From Rugosimonospora acidiphila (lineage in GTDB: Bacteria; Actinomycetota; Actinomycetes; Mycobacteriales; Micromonosporaceae), in contig NZ_BAABJQ010000012.1 in the NCBI RefSeq assembly GCF_039543385.1, positions 62,001 through 126,000 of the forward strand: a DNA stretch of 64,000 bases, written 5' to 3'. This document shows positions 25,582 through 34,502 of the stretch, in pieces. How positions within the stretch are numbered: position 1 is the first letter of the stretch; every line of letters begins with the position of its first letter. The notes beneath the pieces are model-generated. The model made no database searches, was not told the DNA's origin, and saw only the letters and a program-made list of their open reading frames with translations. Position numbers and translations under genes: made by a program.

Positions 25582-26849
25582 TGCTCCAGTGTGGTCCGAG
25601 TGAGCAGCGCAGGTGCCCAGACCGCGTACGCGATCGGGTAGAGCAGGTACCCGAATCGGGTCGCCGGGATCAGCAGGATCGCGATGAGCAGGCCGGCCGC
25701 GCAGACCAGGGCGGCGGTGAACGCGTCGCGGGGCGGACGGCGTAGCAGCCAGGCGGCGATGGCCAGCCCGGCCAGCACCAGCAGGATGGTGGCGATCGTG
25801 TGCCCGCCGGGCAGGTGAGCCGCGATCAACTGTCCGGGGAACGGGCTCTCCGCCGGGGACTGCACGAGGCCCTTGCCCAGCGGAAAGCGGATGACGTTCT
25901 CCGTGGCCGCCCCGGCGTTGACCAGGAAGGCCGGGATCAGGGAGAGCACCGGCAGGCCGATCGCGCCCAGGGCGTAGCGCGGCCCCCGCCGGTGCACGAT
26001 CGCCAGGGCGAGCAGCACCAGGGCAACCGGCCAGGCGAACAGTTTCATCGCCCCGGCGACACCCACCGCCACGCCGGCCAGCCCGTACCGCCGGGTGGCC
26101 GCGAAGGCCAGCGCGAGCAGGCACAGCCCGAGCACCGGGAGGTCGTCGCCGCCGACCGCCAGGGTCAGCGTGCACACCGGCACGACGGTGGCGGCCTGCA
26201 GCGCCCGTACCAGCGGGGGTGCGCCCACCCCGGCCCGCCGCAACATGAACAGGGCGCCGGCCACCGTGGCGGCCGTGACCAGGGCGAACCACACCCGGGC
26301 ATCGGTCCACCAGGCGGCGCCGGCGATCGCCCGGGGCAGCCCCAGCAGCACCATCCCCGGCTGGTACGGCAGGTAGCCGAGCAGGCGCTCGTCCGGGGGC
26401 AGCGCGGCGATCGCGGCGTGGCTGAGGTACGGGGTGCCCGTGTCCAGCAGCCGCTGCGCCCCGTGCTCCACCACGATCACCTCCTCCTGCGCCCGATCGG
26501 TGCGCCCCGAGGCGCGCTGGGCGGCCTCGATCACGAGCGGGAGCAGGGCGGTGGCGGCCCAGGTCAGCGCCGTGAGCCAGGCCCGGGCGGCGGTGCCGGC
26601 GAGGCGCGGCCACCGGCGGCGGCCGGCGAGCTGGACGATCACCAGGAGCGTGGCGGCGGCGTACCCCCAGATCGCGATGCGTCCCCAGGCGCCGTGCGGC
26701 GGCAGCGTCGCGGTCAGCGCCGTGAAGCCGGCGAACAGCAGGGAGACCAGGTAGAGACCGAGATCGACGGCGAGACCACCGTGGGCCTGATCGGCGCTGG
26801 CGAGTCGGGGCCGGCGACCGGTTCGCGCCGGTGCGGGGGCGTCGAGCAC
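25578..26849 (-). CDS. GT87-like polytopic membrane protein
   Basis: A 423-residue membrane protein with about ten helices, resembling GT87/DUF2029 mannosyltransferases that use polyprenyl-phosphate mannose. An early periplasmic loop holds acidic residues, and the family-like VAGAMKLFAWP motif is near residue 265. The substrate is unknown. The GTG at 26849 has TAGGCT five bases upstream and no Shine-Dalgarno. It is coupled to the phosphoribosyltransferase gene. Confidence 0.78.
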   Translation of the reverse strand: MLDAPAPARTGRRPRLASADQAHGGLAVDLGLYLVSLLFAGFTALTATLPPHGAWGRIAIWGYAAATLLVIVQLAGRRRWPRLAGTAARAWLTALTWAATALLPLVIEAAQRASGRTDRAQEEVIVVEHGAQRLLDTGTPYLSHAAIAALPPDERLLGYLPYQPGMVLLGLPRAIAGAAWWTDARVWFALVTAATVAGALFMLRRAGVGAPPLVRALQAATVVPVCTLTLAVGGDDLPVLGLCLLALAFAATRRYGLAGVAVGVAGAMKLFAWPVALVLLALAIVHRRGPRYALGAIGLPVLSLIPAFLVNAGAATENVIRFPLGKGLVQSPAESPFPGQLIAAHLPGGHTIATILLVLAGLAIAAWLLRRPPRDAFTAALVCAAGLLIAILLIPATRFGYLLYPIAYAVWAPALLTRTTLEQ

Positions 26850-26854
26850 GGGTC

Positions 26855-26860
26855 AGCCTA
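26855..26860 (-). promoter_or_regulatory. TAGGCT -10 box of GT87-like gene
   Basis: TAGGCT on the minus strand, five bases before the GTG start. It is probably the -10 element of a leaderless transcript. Confidence 0.5.
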
Positions 26861-26893
26861 GCGCGTCCGGGAGAAAGGCGGCCGGGACGGCCG

Positions 26894-29443
26894 TCAGCCG
26901 AGGTCCTGGCGGGCGCCGGGCCGCCGGACCGGCATCCTGATCACCTCGCCGGACTCGTGCAGCGACGGCGCCAGCGCCCCCGGCCGGCCGTCGTACCCCC
27001 GGCGCAGCGTGGCGAGCAGCCGGTGCACCGGCATCGGCCGGCCGAACAGATGCCCCTGGCCGGCCGGGCAGCCCAACTCCCAGAGCCGGCCGCGCTGCCG
27101 CTCACTCTCCACGCCCTCGGCCACCACCAGCAGTCCCAGGCTGCGGCCCAGGTCGATGGTCGAGCGGACAACCGCGGCCTCCGCCGAGCCCTCCATGGCC
27201 GCGACGAACTCCCGGTCGATCTTCAACTCGTGTACCGGTACCCGGGCCAGCGTCGCCAGCGAGGAGTATCCGGTGCCGAAATCGTCCAGCGCCAGCCGGA
27301 TGCCCAGATCGCGCAGGGCGCCCAGTACCTCGTCGACGACGTCGAGCTGGCTGAGCGTCAGCGACTCGGTCAGCTCGATGATCAGCGTCTCCGCCGGTAC
27401 CGCGGCGACCTCCAGCCGGCTCGCCACCGCCTCCGGGAAGCTCGGGTCCAGCAGGCTGCGGGGTGAGATGTTGACCGCCACCGGTACCGCGAAACCGTCC
27501 GCGTTCCAGGCCGCGGCGGCCCGCAGCGCCTGGTCGAGCACCGCTTCGCTGAACGCGGCGAGCAGCCCGGAGCGCTCCACGTAGTCGAGGAAGCGGTTCG
27601 GGTTGAGGTCGCCACGCTGGGGGTGGTGCCAGCGGGCCAGCGCCTCGGCGGAGATCATCTCGCCGGTACCGAGGTCGACGACCGGCTGGAAGTTGACCGT
27701 GAACTCGTGCTCGGCGACGGCCCGCGGCAGCTCGACCGACAGCGCCAGCCGCCCGATGTCGGCGGTGTCCCGGGAGCGGGCGTACATGTCCACCGGTCGG
27801 CCCTCGCGCTTGGCCTGGTACATCGCGACGTCCGCGCGGCGCAGCAGCTCATCCACGCCGCCCCGGAACGGGGCGAGCGCCACCCCCGCGCTGGCCTCCA
27901 CCACTATGCGCATGCCGTCCACCTCGATCGGTGGGGTCAGCCCGGCCAGCACGGCGTTCGCCCGTGGCAGGGCCAGGGCCGGCGCGGCGATGCCCGAGAA
28001 CAGCACGGCGAACTCGTCGCCGCCCAGCCGCACCACCAGGTCGTCGGGCTCGGCCGAGGCGGCGAGCCGGTGGGCCACCTCGGCCAGCACCTGGTCGCCC
28101 GCGGCGTGCCCGAGGGTGTCGTTGATCTCCTTGAAGTGGTTGAGATCGACCAGCATCAGGCCCAGCTGCCCCTTGGCGCCGCTGGACAGCAGCTTCGCGC
28201 CGACCTCGTAGAGGTGCCGACGGTTGGACAGGCCGGTGAGTGGGTCGTGGCTGGCGGCGTACGCGTGGTGGTCGGACAGCCGCTGCGCCTCGGCGAAGGC
28301 GGCGGCGTTGCGGATGGCGGTGCACAGCGCGGCGGCGAAGGTGCGCAGGGTGTACTCCTCGCGCTCGTTCAGCGTCACCTTGCCGCGGAACCGCAGCCGC
28401 AACTCACCGATCGAGGTCGTGCCGCCGTGGCTCTCCAGGGCGGTGGCGATCACGTGGCCGTCCGCCGGCGGCGCTCCCTGCACGGCGCCGGAGTAGCCGA
28501 TTCCGGTGGAGTCGCCCCGGACCAGGCGGTCCGGTACCGAGAGGTTGGCGATCTCCACTTCGGCCTCGTCCGAAGAGAACAGCTCCGAGGCCCGGGTGAC
28601 CGCGGAGCTGAGTACCGCGCTCAGGTCGACCTCGTTGAACTCGTCGGTGGCCTGGGCGAGCTTCTGCCAGGCGGCCCGCTCGGCCCGCGCCCGCAACTGG
28701 TTCGCCGTCATGATCTGCAGGCCGACGATGACCAGCGGGACCACCACGATGAGGGCGGGGTATCTGGAGAACCAGAACAGCCCGAACGTGGCCAGCGCGA
28801 GCCGCAGGACCATTCCGCCGACCCGGACGTCGACGTTGGCGCGGAAGAGGGTGATCAGTGGGGTCCGGGTGGCCAGGGCGATTACGGGAAGGGCGAGTGC
28901 CTCGTCGACGACGATGATGGCCAATGCCGCCGCGATGATGGCCGGGAGTTCGTCGCGGGTTGTCGAGAACGGCCCGGAAAGTCCGAACACCCCCGCGGTT
29001 CCGACGGCCGCGGCGACGACAGCGGTGTTCTTCGCGGTGTTGAACAGTTGCTTGACCACCGGGGTGCGGGTGGTGGCCTTCGCAATCGTGATGGCAACCG
29101 CGGTGCAGAGCACGAGCCACGGACCGGGAAGCAGCATCAGCCCGACGAGGATTACCGCTTCCTGCATCCCCACGACGTGATGACTGTCTTTGATGCGGAT
29201 CTGAATCGTCGCCCGGTCCGACAGACCGAGCATGGCCGCGACGGAAACGATCCGGAACCAGGGCGCGGGGACGGTGGCGTCGAGGACCGACGAGACCGCC
29301 CACGCGACACAGGCAACCCCTATCACGACGACGAGACCGACGGTCAGATTCAACCGCCGGTCGGTCTCGTCGTTGCTCGTGTTACCCAACCGTCGTCCTT
29401 GCTCGGCATCGGTCATGGACGCGGGTTCAGCGTAAGGCGACAT
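26894..29443 (-). CDS. Membrane GGDEF-EAL cyclic-di-GMP enzyme
   Basis: An 849-residue dual enzyme of cyclic-di-GMP turnover. Six to eight membrane helices occupy about 30-250, followed by a GAF-like linker domain (260-400). The cyclase domain carries an intact RLGGDEF. The phosphodiesterase domain carries EAL, the Asn of VNISP, ELTES, DDFGTG, KID, AEGVE and the GQG region. All residues normally needed for cyclic-di-GMP hydrolysis are present, so both activities may be functional. AGAGGC just before the ATG at 29443 supports the start; ATG 29416 is possible. It is transcribed from a promoter shared with a 20-codon upstream ORF. Confidence 0.92.
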   Translation of the reverse strand: MSPYAEPASMTDAEQGRRLGNTSNDETDRRLNLTVGLVVVIGVACVAWAVSSVLDATVPAPWFRIVSVAAMLGLSDRATIQIRIKDSHHVVGMQEAVILVGLMLLPGPWLVLCTAVAITIAKATTRTPVVKQLFNTAKNTAVVAAAVGTAGVFGLSGPFSTTRDELPAIIAAALAIIVVDEALALPVIALATRTPLITLFRANVDVRVGGMVLRLALATFGLFWFSRYPALIVVVPLVIVGLQIMTANQLRARAERAAWQKLAQATDEFNEVDLSAVLSSAVTRASELFSSDEAEVEIANLSVPDRLVRGDSTGIGYSGAVQGAPPADGHVIATALESHGGTTSIGELRLRFRGKVTLNEREEYTLRTFAAALCTAIRNAAAFAEAQRLSDHHAYAASHDPLTGLSNRRHLYEVGAKLLSSGAKGQLGLMLVDLNHFKEINDTLGHAAGDQVLAEVAHRLAASAEPDDLVVRLGGDEFAVLFSGIAAPALALPRANAVLAGLTPPIEVDGMRIVVEASAGVALAPFRGGVDELLRRADVAMYQAKREGRPVDMYARSRDTADIGRLALSVELPRAVAEHEFTVNFQPVVDLGTGEMISAEALARWHHPQRGDLNPNRFLDYVERSGLLAAFSEAVLDQALRAAAAWNADGFAVPVAVNISPRSLLDPSFPEAVASRLEVAAVPAETLIIELTESLTLSQLDVVDEVLGALRDLGIRLALDDFGTGYSSLATLARVPVHELKIDREFVAAMEGSAEAAVVRSTIDLGRSLGLLVVAEGVESERQRGRLWELGCPAGQGHLFGRPMPVHRLLATLRRGYDGRPGALAPSLHESGEVIRMPVRRPGARQDLG

Positions 29444-29516
29444 GCCTCTATCGACAAACAGGGTTCGATGTCAACTTCGACTCTGGGGTATTCAGGCAAT
29501 CTCGGTGATGCGACCA

Positions 29517-29579
29517 TCAGCCCCACTCGCTCAGGCGGATGCCGTTGCTGTTGCGGACCTGGATGCGGCTGCTCATCAT
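29517..29579 (-). CDS. Candidate 20-residue upstream peptide
   Basis: A very short ORF encoding Met followed by MSSRIQVRNSNGIRLSEWG. GGGAG lies six bases upstream of the first ATG and a convincing promoter lies about 35 bases ahead. All 20 sense codons end in G or C, although the surrounding intergenic DNA is unusually AT-rich, which argues strongly for real coding. It ends 73 bases before the cyclic-di-GMP enzyme gene on the same strand. I know of no family for it. It could be a regulatory leader peptide or a small functional peptide. Confidence 0.6.
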   Translation of the reverse strand: MMSSRIQVRNSNGIRLSEWG

Positions 29580-29958
29580 TCTTCTCTCCCATCCCTGCGG
29601 CTTTGTCGGGGAAGAGATTAGGTTGCAGATGGCAATTTGCAAATCCAAAAATGTCGCTCATTTCAGGATGAGCGAAGGTTGACAGAATTGACCACTTTGG
29701 GTGAGCACGCAATCGCGTTTAGCAGTGCCTCTGAGCAGGCATTTCGGGGGAGATCAGGCATTAGCCATCTACTGCCCATGAGAGCCGCTTGAATCGGGAT
29801 GCGTCATTATCTTTTTGTCTTTGGCGCAATTCGTTCACCCCCGGTAAAGTCAAGGGGCTCCGTTGGCACGATACGCGTATCCAGACACGCGGGCCTGGCG
29901 GGATCGGTCGGGGCCACCGGGGGTAGGGCCGAAATTCTCAGCTCGTACGCTGCTTGTT
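29580..29958. other. AT-rich intergenic region
   Basis: This 379-base stretch between the 20-codon ORF and moaC has markedly lower GC than the rest of the window. It holds the promoter at 29615-29642, a palindrome ATTTGCAAAT at 29635-29644, and a small inverted repeat GCTCAT/ATGAGC at 29656-29673. Beyond 29700 I see no gene and only a TACGCT box before moaC. Confidence 0.5.
29615..29642 (-). promoter_or_regulatory. Promoter of 20-codon ORF and cyclic-di-GMP gene
   Basis: On the minus strand, TTGCAA (29642-29637) and TAATCT (29620-29615) are separated by 16 bases. This is the best housekeeping-type promoter in the window. Transcription would start near 29608, about 29 bases before the short ORF. 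The -35 lies within the palindrome ATTTGCAAAT. Confidence 0.6.
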
Positions 29959-30438
29959 GTGGTGGACGCCAAGTTGACGCATGTGGACGCGCACGGTGCG
30001 GCGCGCATGGTGGACGTGTCGGAAAAATCGATCTCCGCTCGCCGGGCGAGCGCCGCGGGCGAGGTCCGGACCACCGGCGAGGTGATCGACCTGCTGCGCC
30101 GGGAAGCGCTGCCCAAGGGCGACGCGCTCGCGGTCGCCCGGGTGGCCGCGATCATGGGTGCCAAGCGGACACCCGATCTGGTGCCGCTGTGCCACCCGAT
30201 CGCGCTGCACGGCGTCGACGTCGAGCTGACGCTCGGCGAATCGGCGGTGACCATCGAGGTCACCACGAAGACGGCCGATCGCACCGGGGTCGAGATGGAG
30301 GCGCTGACCGCGGTGGCCGCCGCCGGCCTCGCGCTGATCGACATGATCAAGGCAGTGGACCCGGCCGCGACCCTGGACGGGGTACGGGTGCTGCGCAAAG
30401 AGGGCGGCAAGACCGGACTCTGGGAGCGACCGGCGTGA
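29959..30438 (+). CDS. moaC: Cyclic pyranopterin monophosphate synthase
   Basis: A 159-residue MoaC, which acts with MoaA to make cyclic pyranopterin monophosphate from GTP in molybdenum cofactor synthesis. Conserved AARMVDVSEK, LPLCHPI-type LVPLCHPIAL, and GVEMEALTAVAAAGLALIDMIKA are all visible. Start GTG 29959 (or the next codon, 29962) lies seven bases after a TACGCT -10-like box. The gene overlaps moaB by GTGA and opens the first cofactor block (moaC-moaB-moeA-moaE). Confidence 0.94.
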   Translation: MVDAKLTHVDAHGAARMVDVSEKSISARRASAAGEVRTTGEVIDLLRREALPKGDALAVARVAAIMGAKRTPDLVPLCHPIALHGVDVELTLGESAVTIEVTTKTADRTGVEMEALTAVAAAGLALIDMIKAVDPAATLDGVRVLRKEGGKTGLWERPA

Positions 30439-30917
30439 TTCGGGCACGGGTGATCGTGGCGTCGAATCGGGCGTCGTCCGGCGTGTACCGGGACACCAGC
30501 GGGCCCCTGCTCGTCTCCGGCCTACGCGAGTTGGGCTGCGAGGCGGAGGAACCGGTGGTGGTACCGGACGGGGAGCCGGTGGGGCGGGCGTTGCGGGAGG
30601 CGGTCGACGCCGGCTTCGACGTGGTGCTGACCAGCGGCGGTACCGGCCTGAACCCGACCGACCGCACGCCCGAGGTGACCCGGGAGGTGCTGGACTACGA
30701 GGTGCCGGGCATCGCCGAGGCGCTCCGCGCGCACAGCCGGGACCGGGTGCCCACCTCCGTGCTGTCACGGGGGCTGGCCGGCGTCGCCGACCGTACGCTG
30801 ATCGTGAACCTGCCCGGCTCCACCGGCGGGGCCCGCGACGGGCTGGCGGTACTCGGCCCGATCCTGGCCCACGCCGTCGACCAGCTGAGTGGCGGGGACC
30901 ATCCTCGGACATCGTGA
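30435..30917 (+). CDS. moaB: Molybdopterin adenylyltransferase, MoaB/Mog family
   Basis: A 160-residue MogA/MoaB-fold protein that activates molybdopterin by adenylylation before metal insertion. LTSGGTGLNPTDRTPEVT and NLPGSTGGARDGLAVL are the family's substrate-binding loops. GTG 30435 overlaps the moaC stop. Its product is used by MoeA, encoded about 100 bases further on. Confidence 0.92.
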   Translation: MIRARVIVASNRASSGVYRDTSGPLLVSGLRELGCEAEEPVVVPDGEPVGRALREAVDAGFDVVLTSGGTGLNPTDRTPEVTREVLDYEVPGIAEALRAHSRDRVPTSVLSRGLAGVADRTLIVNLPGSTGGARDGLAVLGPILAHAVDQLSGGDHPRTS

Positions 30918-31002
30918 GGCCGCCGGCGGCCACCATGATCCCAGCCGTCGCTCGGCAAGATCGGACTTTGTCTCGTCGGGGCGAGATCGGCAAAACAGGG
31001 CC

Positions 31003-31008
31003 TAGGCT
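31003..31008 (+). promoter_or_regulatory. TAGGCT -10 box of moeA
   Basis: TAGGCT lies six bases before the moeA GTG. This suggests moeA-moaE has its own leaderless promoter, in addition to any read-through from moaCB. Confidence 0.5.
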
Positions 31009-31014
31009 GTCGGA

Positions 31015-32250
31015 GTGACCGCACAACCATCGACGGCCAATCCCCCTGGGCAGACCGGCCCGCTGCCCTGGGCGCGGGCCCGGGCGGCGGCGTACGCGGC
31101 CGGTGTCGAGGCCGCCGCGCCGCCCGTCGAGGTGCCGCTCGCCGACGCCGACGGCGCGACCCTGGCGAATCCGCTGCTCACCCGCACCGACCTGCCCGCC
31201 TTCCCCACGTCCAGCGTGGACGGTTACGCGGTGCGCGGCGACGGGCCCTGGCGGGTGGTCGGTCGGGTGCTCGCCGGCACGATGCCGAAACCGTTGACCG
31301 AGGACGGCACGTGCGTCGAGATCGCCACCGGGGCCGCGGTGCCGGAGGGTACCGCCGCGATCGTGCGGACCGAGGACGCCGACCGTACCCAGGACGGCCG
31401 GGTCAGCGGGGTGCCGCGGGGCATGCCCGAGTGGCGCGAGCCGGGTGAGGAGGCCAGGCTCGGCGAGCAGTTGCTGCCGGCGGGTACCCCGGTCAACCCG
31501 GCGGTGATCGGCCTCGCCGCCTCGTGTGGGTACGACACGTTGGCCGTGCGGGCCGCACCGACAACGGCCGTGCTGGTCTTCGGCGACGAGCTGCTGACCG
31601 CCGGGCTGCCCGGCGACGGCCGGGTCCGCGACTCCCTCGGCCCCTCGGTGCCGGCCTGGCTGCGGCGTCTCGGTGCCGCCGCGGGACCGGTGCTCGGCCC
31701 CGTCGAGGACACCCTCGACGCGCACGTGGAGGCGCTGAACCGGGCGCTGACCGGCGGCGCCGAGCTGATCTGCACCACCGGCGGCACCATGAGCGGCCCG
31801 GTCGACCACCTGCACCCGGCGCTCGCCCAACTCGGCGCGCGGTACCTGGTGAACACCGTCGAGGTGCGTCCCGGCTTCCCGATGCTGCTGGCCAGCGTGC
31901 CGCGGCCCGGCGGCGGTACCGCCCTGGTCGCGGGGCTGCCGGGCAATCCGCAGTCGGCGATAGTCGCGCTGGTGTCGCTGGTGGCCCCGGCAGTGGCCGG
32001 GATGTCCGGCCGGCCGATGCCGCCGCTGCCCAACATCCGGCTGACCGGGCCGGTCGGCGGCCGGGGCGGGTACACCCACTTGGTGCTGGTCGACGCGGAC
32101 GGGGTCGCCGTTTCGCACGCCGCGTCGTCGATGCTGCGGGGGATGGCCGGGGCGGTCGGCTTCGCGGTGATCCCGCCGAACGGCCAGGCCTCGGCCGGGG
32201 ACGAGGTCCCGTTGGTGCCGCTGCCACTGCTGGCGGGCGAGCGGCCATGA
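31015..32250 (+). CDS. moeA: Molybdopterin molybdenumtransferase
   Basis: A 411-residue MoeA that inserts molybdate into adenylylated molybdopterin. The N-terminal region carries PAFPTSSVDGYAVR. The MogA-like domain has LICTTGGTMSGPVDHLHPAL and GLPGNPQSAIVAL. The start is GTG 31015, six bases after TAGGCT. It ends in an ATGA overlap with moaE. It is of full length, with no gephyrin-type fusion. Confidence 0.94.
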   Translation: MTAQPSTANPPGQTGPLPWARARAAAYAAGVEAAAPPVEVPLADADGATLANPLLTRTDLPAFPTSSVDGYAVRGDGPWRVVGRVLAGTMPKPLTEDGTCVEIATGAAVPEGTAAIVRTEDADRTQDGRVSGVPRGMPEWREPGEEARLGEQLLPAGTPVNPAVIGLAASCGYDTLAVRAAPTTAVLVFGDELLTAGLPGDGRVRDSLGPSVPAWLRRLGAAAGPVLGPVEDTLDAHVEALNRALTGGAELICTTGGTMSGPVDHLHPALAQLGARYLVNTVEVRPGFPMLLASVPRPGGGTALVAGLPGNPQSAIVALVSLVAPAVAGMSGRPMPPLPNIRLTGPVGGRGGYTHLVLVDADGVAVSHAASSMLRGMAGAVGFAVIPPNGQASAGDEVPLVPLPLLAGERP

Positions 32251-32657
32251 TGATCGCTGTCACCACCGAGCCGCTCGACGTGGCGGCCCACGAGCGCGCC
32301 GTGGCGCACCCGGCCGCCGGCGCGGTCGTCGCCTTCCAGGGCGTGGTGCGCGACCACGATGATGGCCGCGGCGTGTCGGTACTGGAGTATGAGGCGCACC
32401 CCAGCGCGGAGAAGATCCTCGACGAGGTGGCCGCGGAGATCGCGGCCCGGCCGGAGGTCTACGCGGTGGCCGTGTCGCACCGCGTGGGGCTGCTCGAGGT
32501 CGGCGAGATCGCGCTGGTCGCGGCGGTCTCCACCGCGCACCGGGCGGAGGCGTTCCGGGCCTGCGCGGACCTGGTCGACGAGGTGAAGTCCCGGCTGCCG
32601 GTGTGGAAGCGGCAGGCGTTCGCGGACGGCACCGAGGAGTGGGTCAACAGCCCCTGA
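32247..32657 (+). CDS. moaE: Molybdopterin synthase catalytic subunit
   Basis: A 136-residue MoaE. With MoaD it adds dithiolene sulfur to cyclic pyranopterin monophosphate. The catalytic end of the family is intact (PVWKRQAFADGTEEWV). The ATG at 32247 overlaps the moeA stop by four bases. Its partner moaD lies about 9.5 kb away next to moaA. Confidence 0.94.
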   Translation: MMIAVTTEPLDVAAHERAVAHPAAGAVVAFQGVVRDHDDGRGVSVLEYEAHPSAEKILDEVAAEIAARPEVYAVAVSHRVGLLEVGEIALVAAVSTAHRAEAFRACADLVDEVKSRLPVWKRQAFADGTEEWVNSP

Positions 32658-32724
32658 TGACGGCCCGCGGCCGGTGCCCCGCCGGTCGAGGATCTGGTCG
32701 ACTCAGCAGTTCACAGGGTTCAGC

Positions 32725-32772
32725 GGTTCCAGGATTCTGTGGTTCCAGGATTCAGCGGTTCCAGGATTCAGC
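32725..32772 (+). repeat. Three tandem copies of a 16-base repeat
   Basis: Units GGTTCCAGGATTCAGC begin at 32725, 32741 and 32757; the first differs only near its end. The third copy runs into the stop codon and last codon of the minus-strand GT87 gene. A partial GGTTCAGC precedes the array. This looks like a small variable-number repeat. Confidence 0.92.
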
Positions 32773-34333
32773 GGTTGACCAGCGCGGCCCGGCGGGCCAG
32801 GGCCGGCTCCAGGTAGAACGCCGGTTCGGCGCCGGGCCGCCACGGCAGCAGCACCACCAGCGTGATGACCGCCAGTGCCAGGGAATTCTCCCAGAACGCG
32901 CCGTGCAACCCGTCCGCGTAGTGCGACACGGCCGGGAACCTGTGCTCGTACCGCCAGATCGGCGACACCACGAACAGCACGTATACGCCGATCGCGGCCG
33001 CTGCCCTGGTCAGGCCGGCCAGCGCCGGCACACCCCCGGGTCCCCACGCCCACATGTCCCGGGCCGCCAGGCCCCGCGCGGCCCGGTGCCGGCGCAGCGC
33101 CGAGTCGCCGAGCACCACCAGCGCCGGGATCAGGAACACCAGGTGGTGCGACCAGGAGATCGGGCAGATCGCGTTGCCGGTCAGCCCGACGATGGTGAAC
33201 GCCGCCAACTCGTCGCCGTCGTTGTGCGCCGCGCTACCCCGGATCATGCCGACCGCGAACACCAGCGCGGCGAAGGCCAGCCACATCAACGTCGGCGTGG
33301 TGCTCGAGTCGTAGAGGCGGGCCAGCACCCCGGCGAGCGACTGGTTGGCGGTCGAGTCGACCGCGCCCACCCGGCTGGTGTCGAAGACGACCGAGGTGAA
33401 GTACTCGGTGGCCGCCTTGCCCGCCACCATGAAGGTCAGCAGCGTCACCCCGACCGTGGTGGCGGCCGAGACCAGGGCCGCTCGCCACTGCTTGGTGACC
33501 ACGAAGTACGCGATGAAGACGCCGGGCGTCAGCTTGATCGCGGTCGCCAGCCCGACCCCGACGCCGGCCAGCGCGCCCGTGCTCCACAGCCGGCGCAGCA
33601 GGCCGGTGCGGACGGCCTCGACCGGCTCGTCCCGCGCGGTCGCCGCCGCGCGGCCGGCGAACCTGGCCGCGACGGAGGCGAGCCTGGCCCGGTTGCGCAG
33701 CGCGACGAAGTCGGCGTAAATGAGGATCGCGAGCAGGATGTTGACCTGGCCGAAGCCGAGCGTCTCGCGGATCGGCTCGGTGGCGCCCGCCAGCGGTACG
33801 GCGAGCGCGACGACGAACCAGCGACGCCAGCCGTACCGGTCGGCGATGGGCACCAGCAGCCAGGCCAGCAGCACGATGAGCGCGGCGACGCTGACCACCG
33901 TGTTGACCCAGCCGGTCGCGATCGCGGGCAGCGCCGCCATCGGTGCCATCACGAGCGCGGCGAACGGCGGGTAGGTGAAGCCCAGCGTGGTGTTGGGCGC
34001 GATGAACTCGTAGAGGTTGCCGCCGTGCGTCCACCACACCATCGCGCCGTGGTAGATGTTCATGTCGAAGAACGTGTAGTGGCGGCCGTACCTCTTCACC
34101 GCGCGAATCGCGGCGAGCACGGTGAGCGCGACGATACAGAGCCGGATCAGTGTGCCGCGGTGTGCCCAGAGGAAACGGAGCCGAACCCTCAGTCGACCGA
34201 TGAGCGGGCGTTGGTGGTCTTCAATGGCAATACGCGGTCGATCCTTGACGGTCGCCGGCATGCTGTCGACACCCCCGTGCTCCATGCGTGTTTCCCACCC
34301 CGGTTCATCGAGGAGCCTAGAGCGGCGCGCCAA
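32768..34333 (-). CDS. GT87 family mannosyltransferase-like protein
   Basis: A 521-residue GT-C membrane protein similar to GT87 alpha-mannosyltransferases of lipomannan synthesis. It has about ten helices. The first loop holds FFDMNIYHGAMVWW with the acidic residue expected for catalysis, then LGFTYPPFAAL, GFGQVNILLA and the ATAIKLTPG motif. A TTG at 34333 is preferred because AGGAGG lies seven bases upstream; ATG 34285 is an alternative. The gene's last bases lie in a 16-base tandem repeat. The physiological acceptor is not known. Confidence 0.87.
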   Translation of the reverse strand: MARRSRLLDEPGWETRMEHGGVDSMPATVKDRPRIAIEDHQRPLIGRLRVRLRFLWAHRGTLIRLCIVALTVLAAIRAVKRYGRHYTFFDMNIYHGAMVWWTHGGNLYEFIAPNTTLGFTYPPFAALVMAPMAALPAIATGWVNTVVSVAALIVLLAWLLVPIADRYGWRRWFVVALAVPLAGATEPIRETLGFGQVNILLAILIYADFVALRNRARLASVAARFAGRAAATARDEPVEAVRTGLLRRLWSTGALAGVGVGLATAIKLTPGVFIAYFVVTKQWRAALVSAATTVGVTLLTFMVAGKAATEYFTSVVFDTSRVGAVDSTANQSLAGVLARLYDSSTTPTLMWLAFAALVFAVGMIRGSAAHNDGDELAAFTIVGLTGNAICPISWSHHLVFLIPALVVLGDSALRRHRAARGLAARDMWAWGPGGVPALAGLTRAAAAIGVYVLFVVSPIWRYEHRFPAVSHYADGLHGAFWENSLALAVITLVVLLPWRPGAEPAFYLEPALARRAALVNR

Positions 34334-34502
34334 GGACGCACCTCCTGTTTATCCGAACGTGTCTGATCCCACACTGCTTCGTCATATTTCATAGGGGTTA
34401 ACGTCGGCCGGCTGATTCAGGTGATTGATGCGGTTGTCTTGCGCCGCCTCGACCGGTCTGACCTCGGCAAACGTTGACGATGACAAGAAGAGGGCCTCCG
34501 GA

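Noticed and set aside
24958..26613. Very long frame including the phosphoribosyltransferase
   Set aside because: Only the part from GTG 25581 has similarity; the rest is antisense-like in composition and lies out of frame within the GT87-like gene.
29413..29712. 99-codon ORF across the AT-rich gap
   Set aside because: Codon use is not GC3-biased, there is no ribosome site, and it overlaps the better-supported 20-codon ORF.
32747..34334. Antibiotic or siderophore cluster around the membrane glycosyltransferases
   Set aside because: No assembly-line, tailoring or transport genes accompany them; the enzymes fit cell-envelope lipoglycan synthesis.
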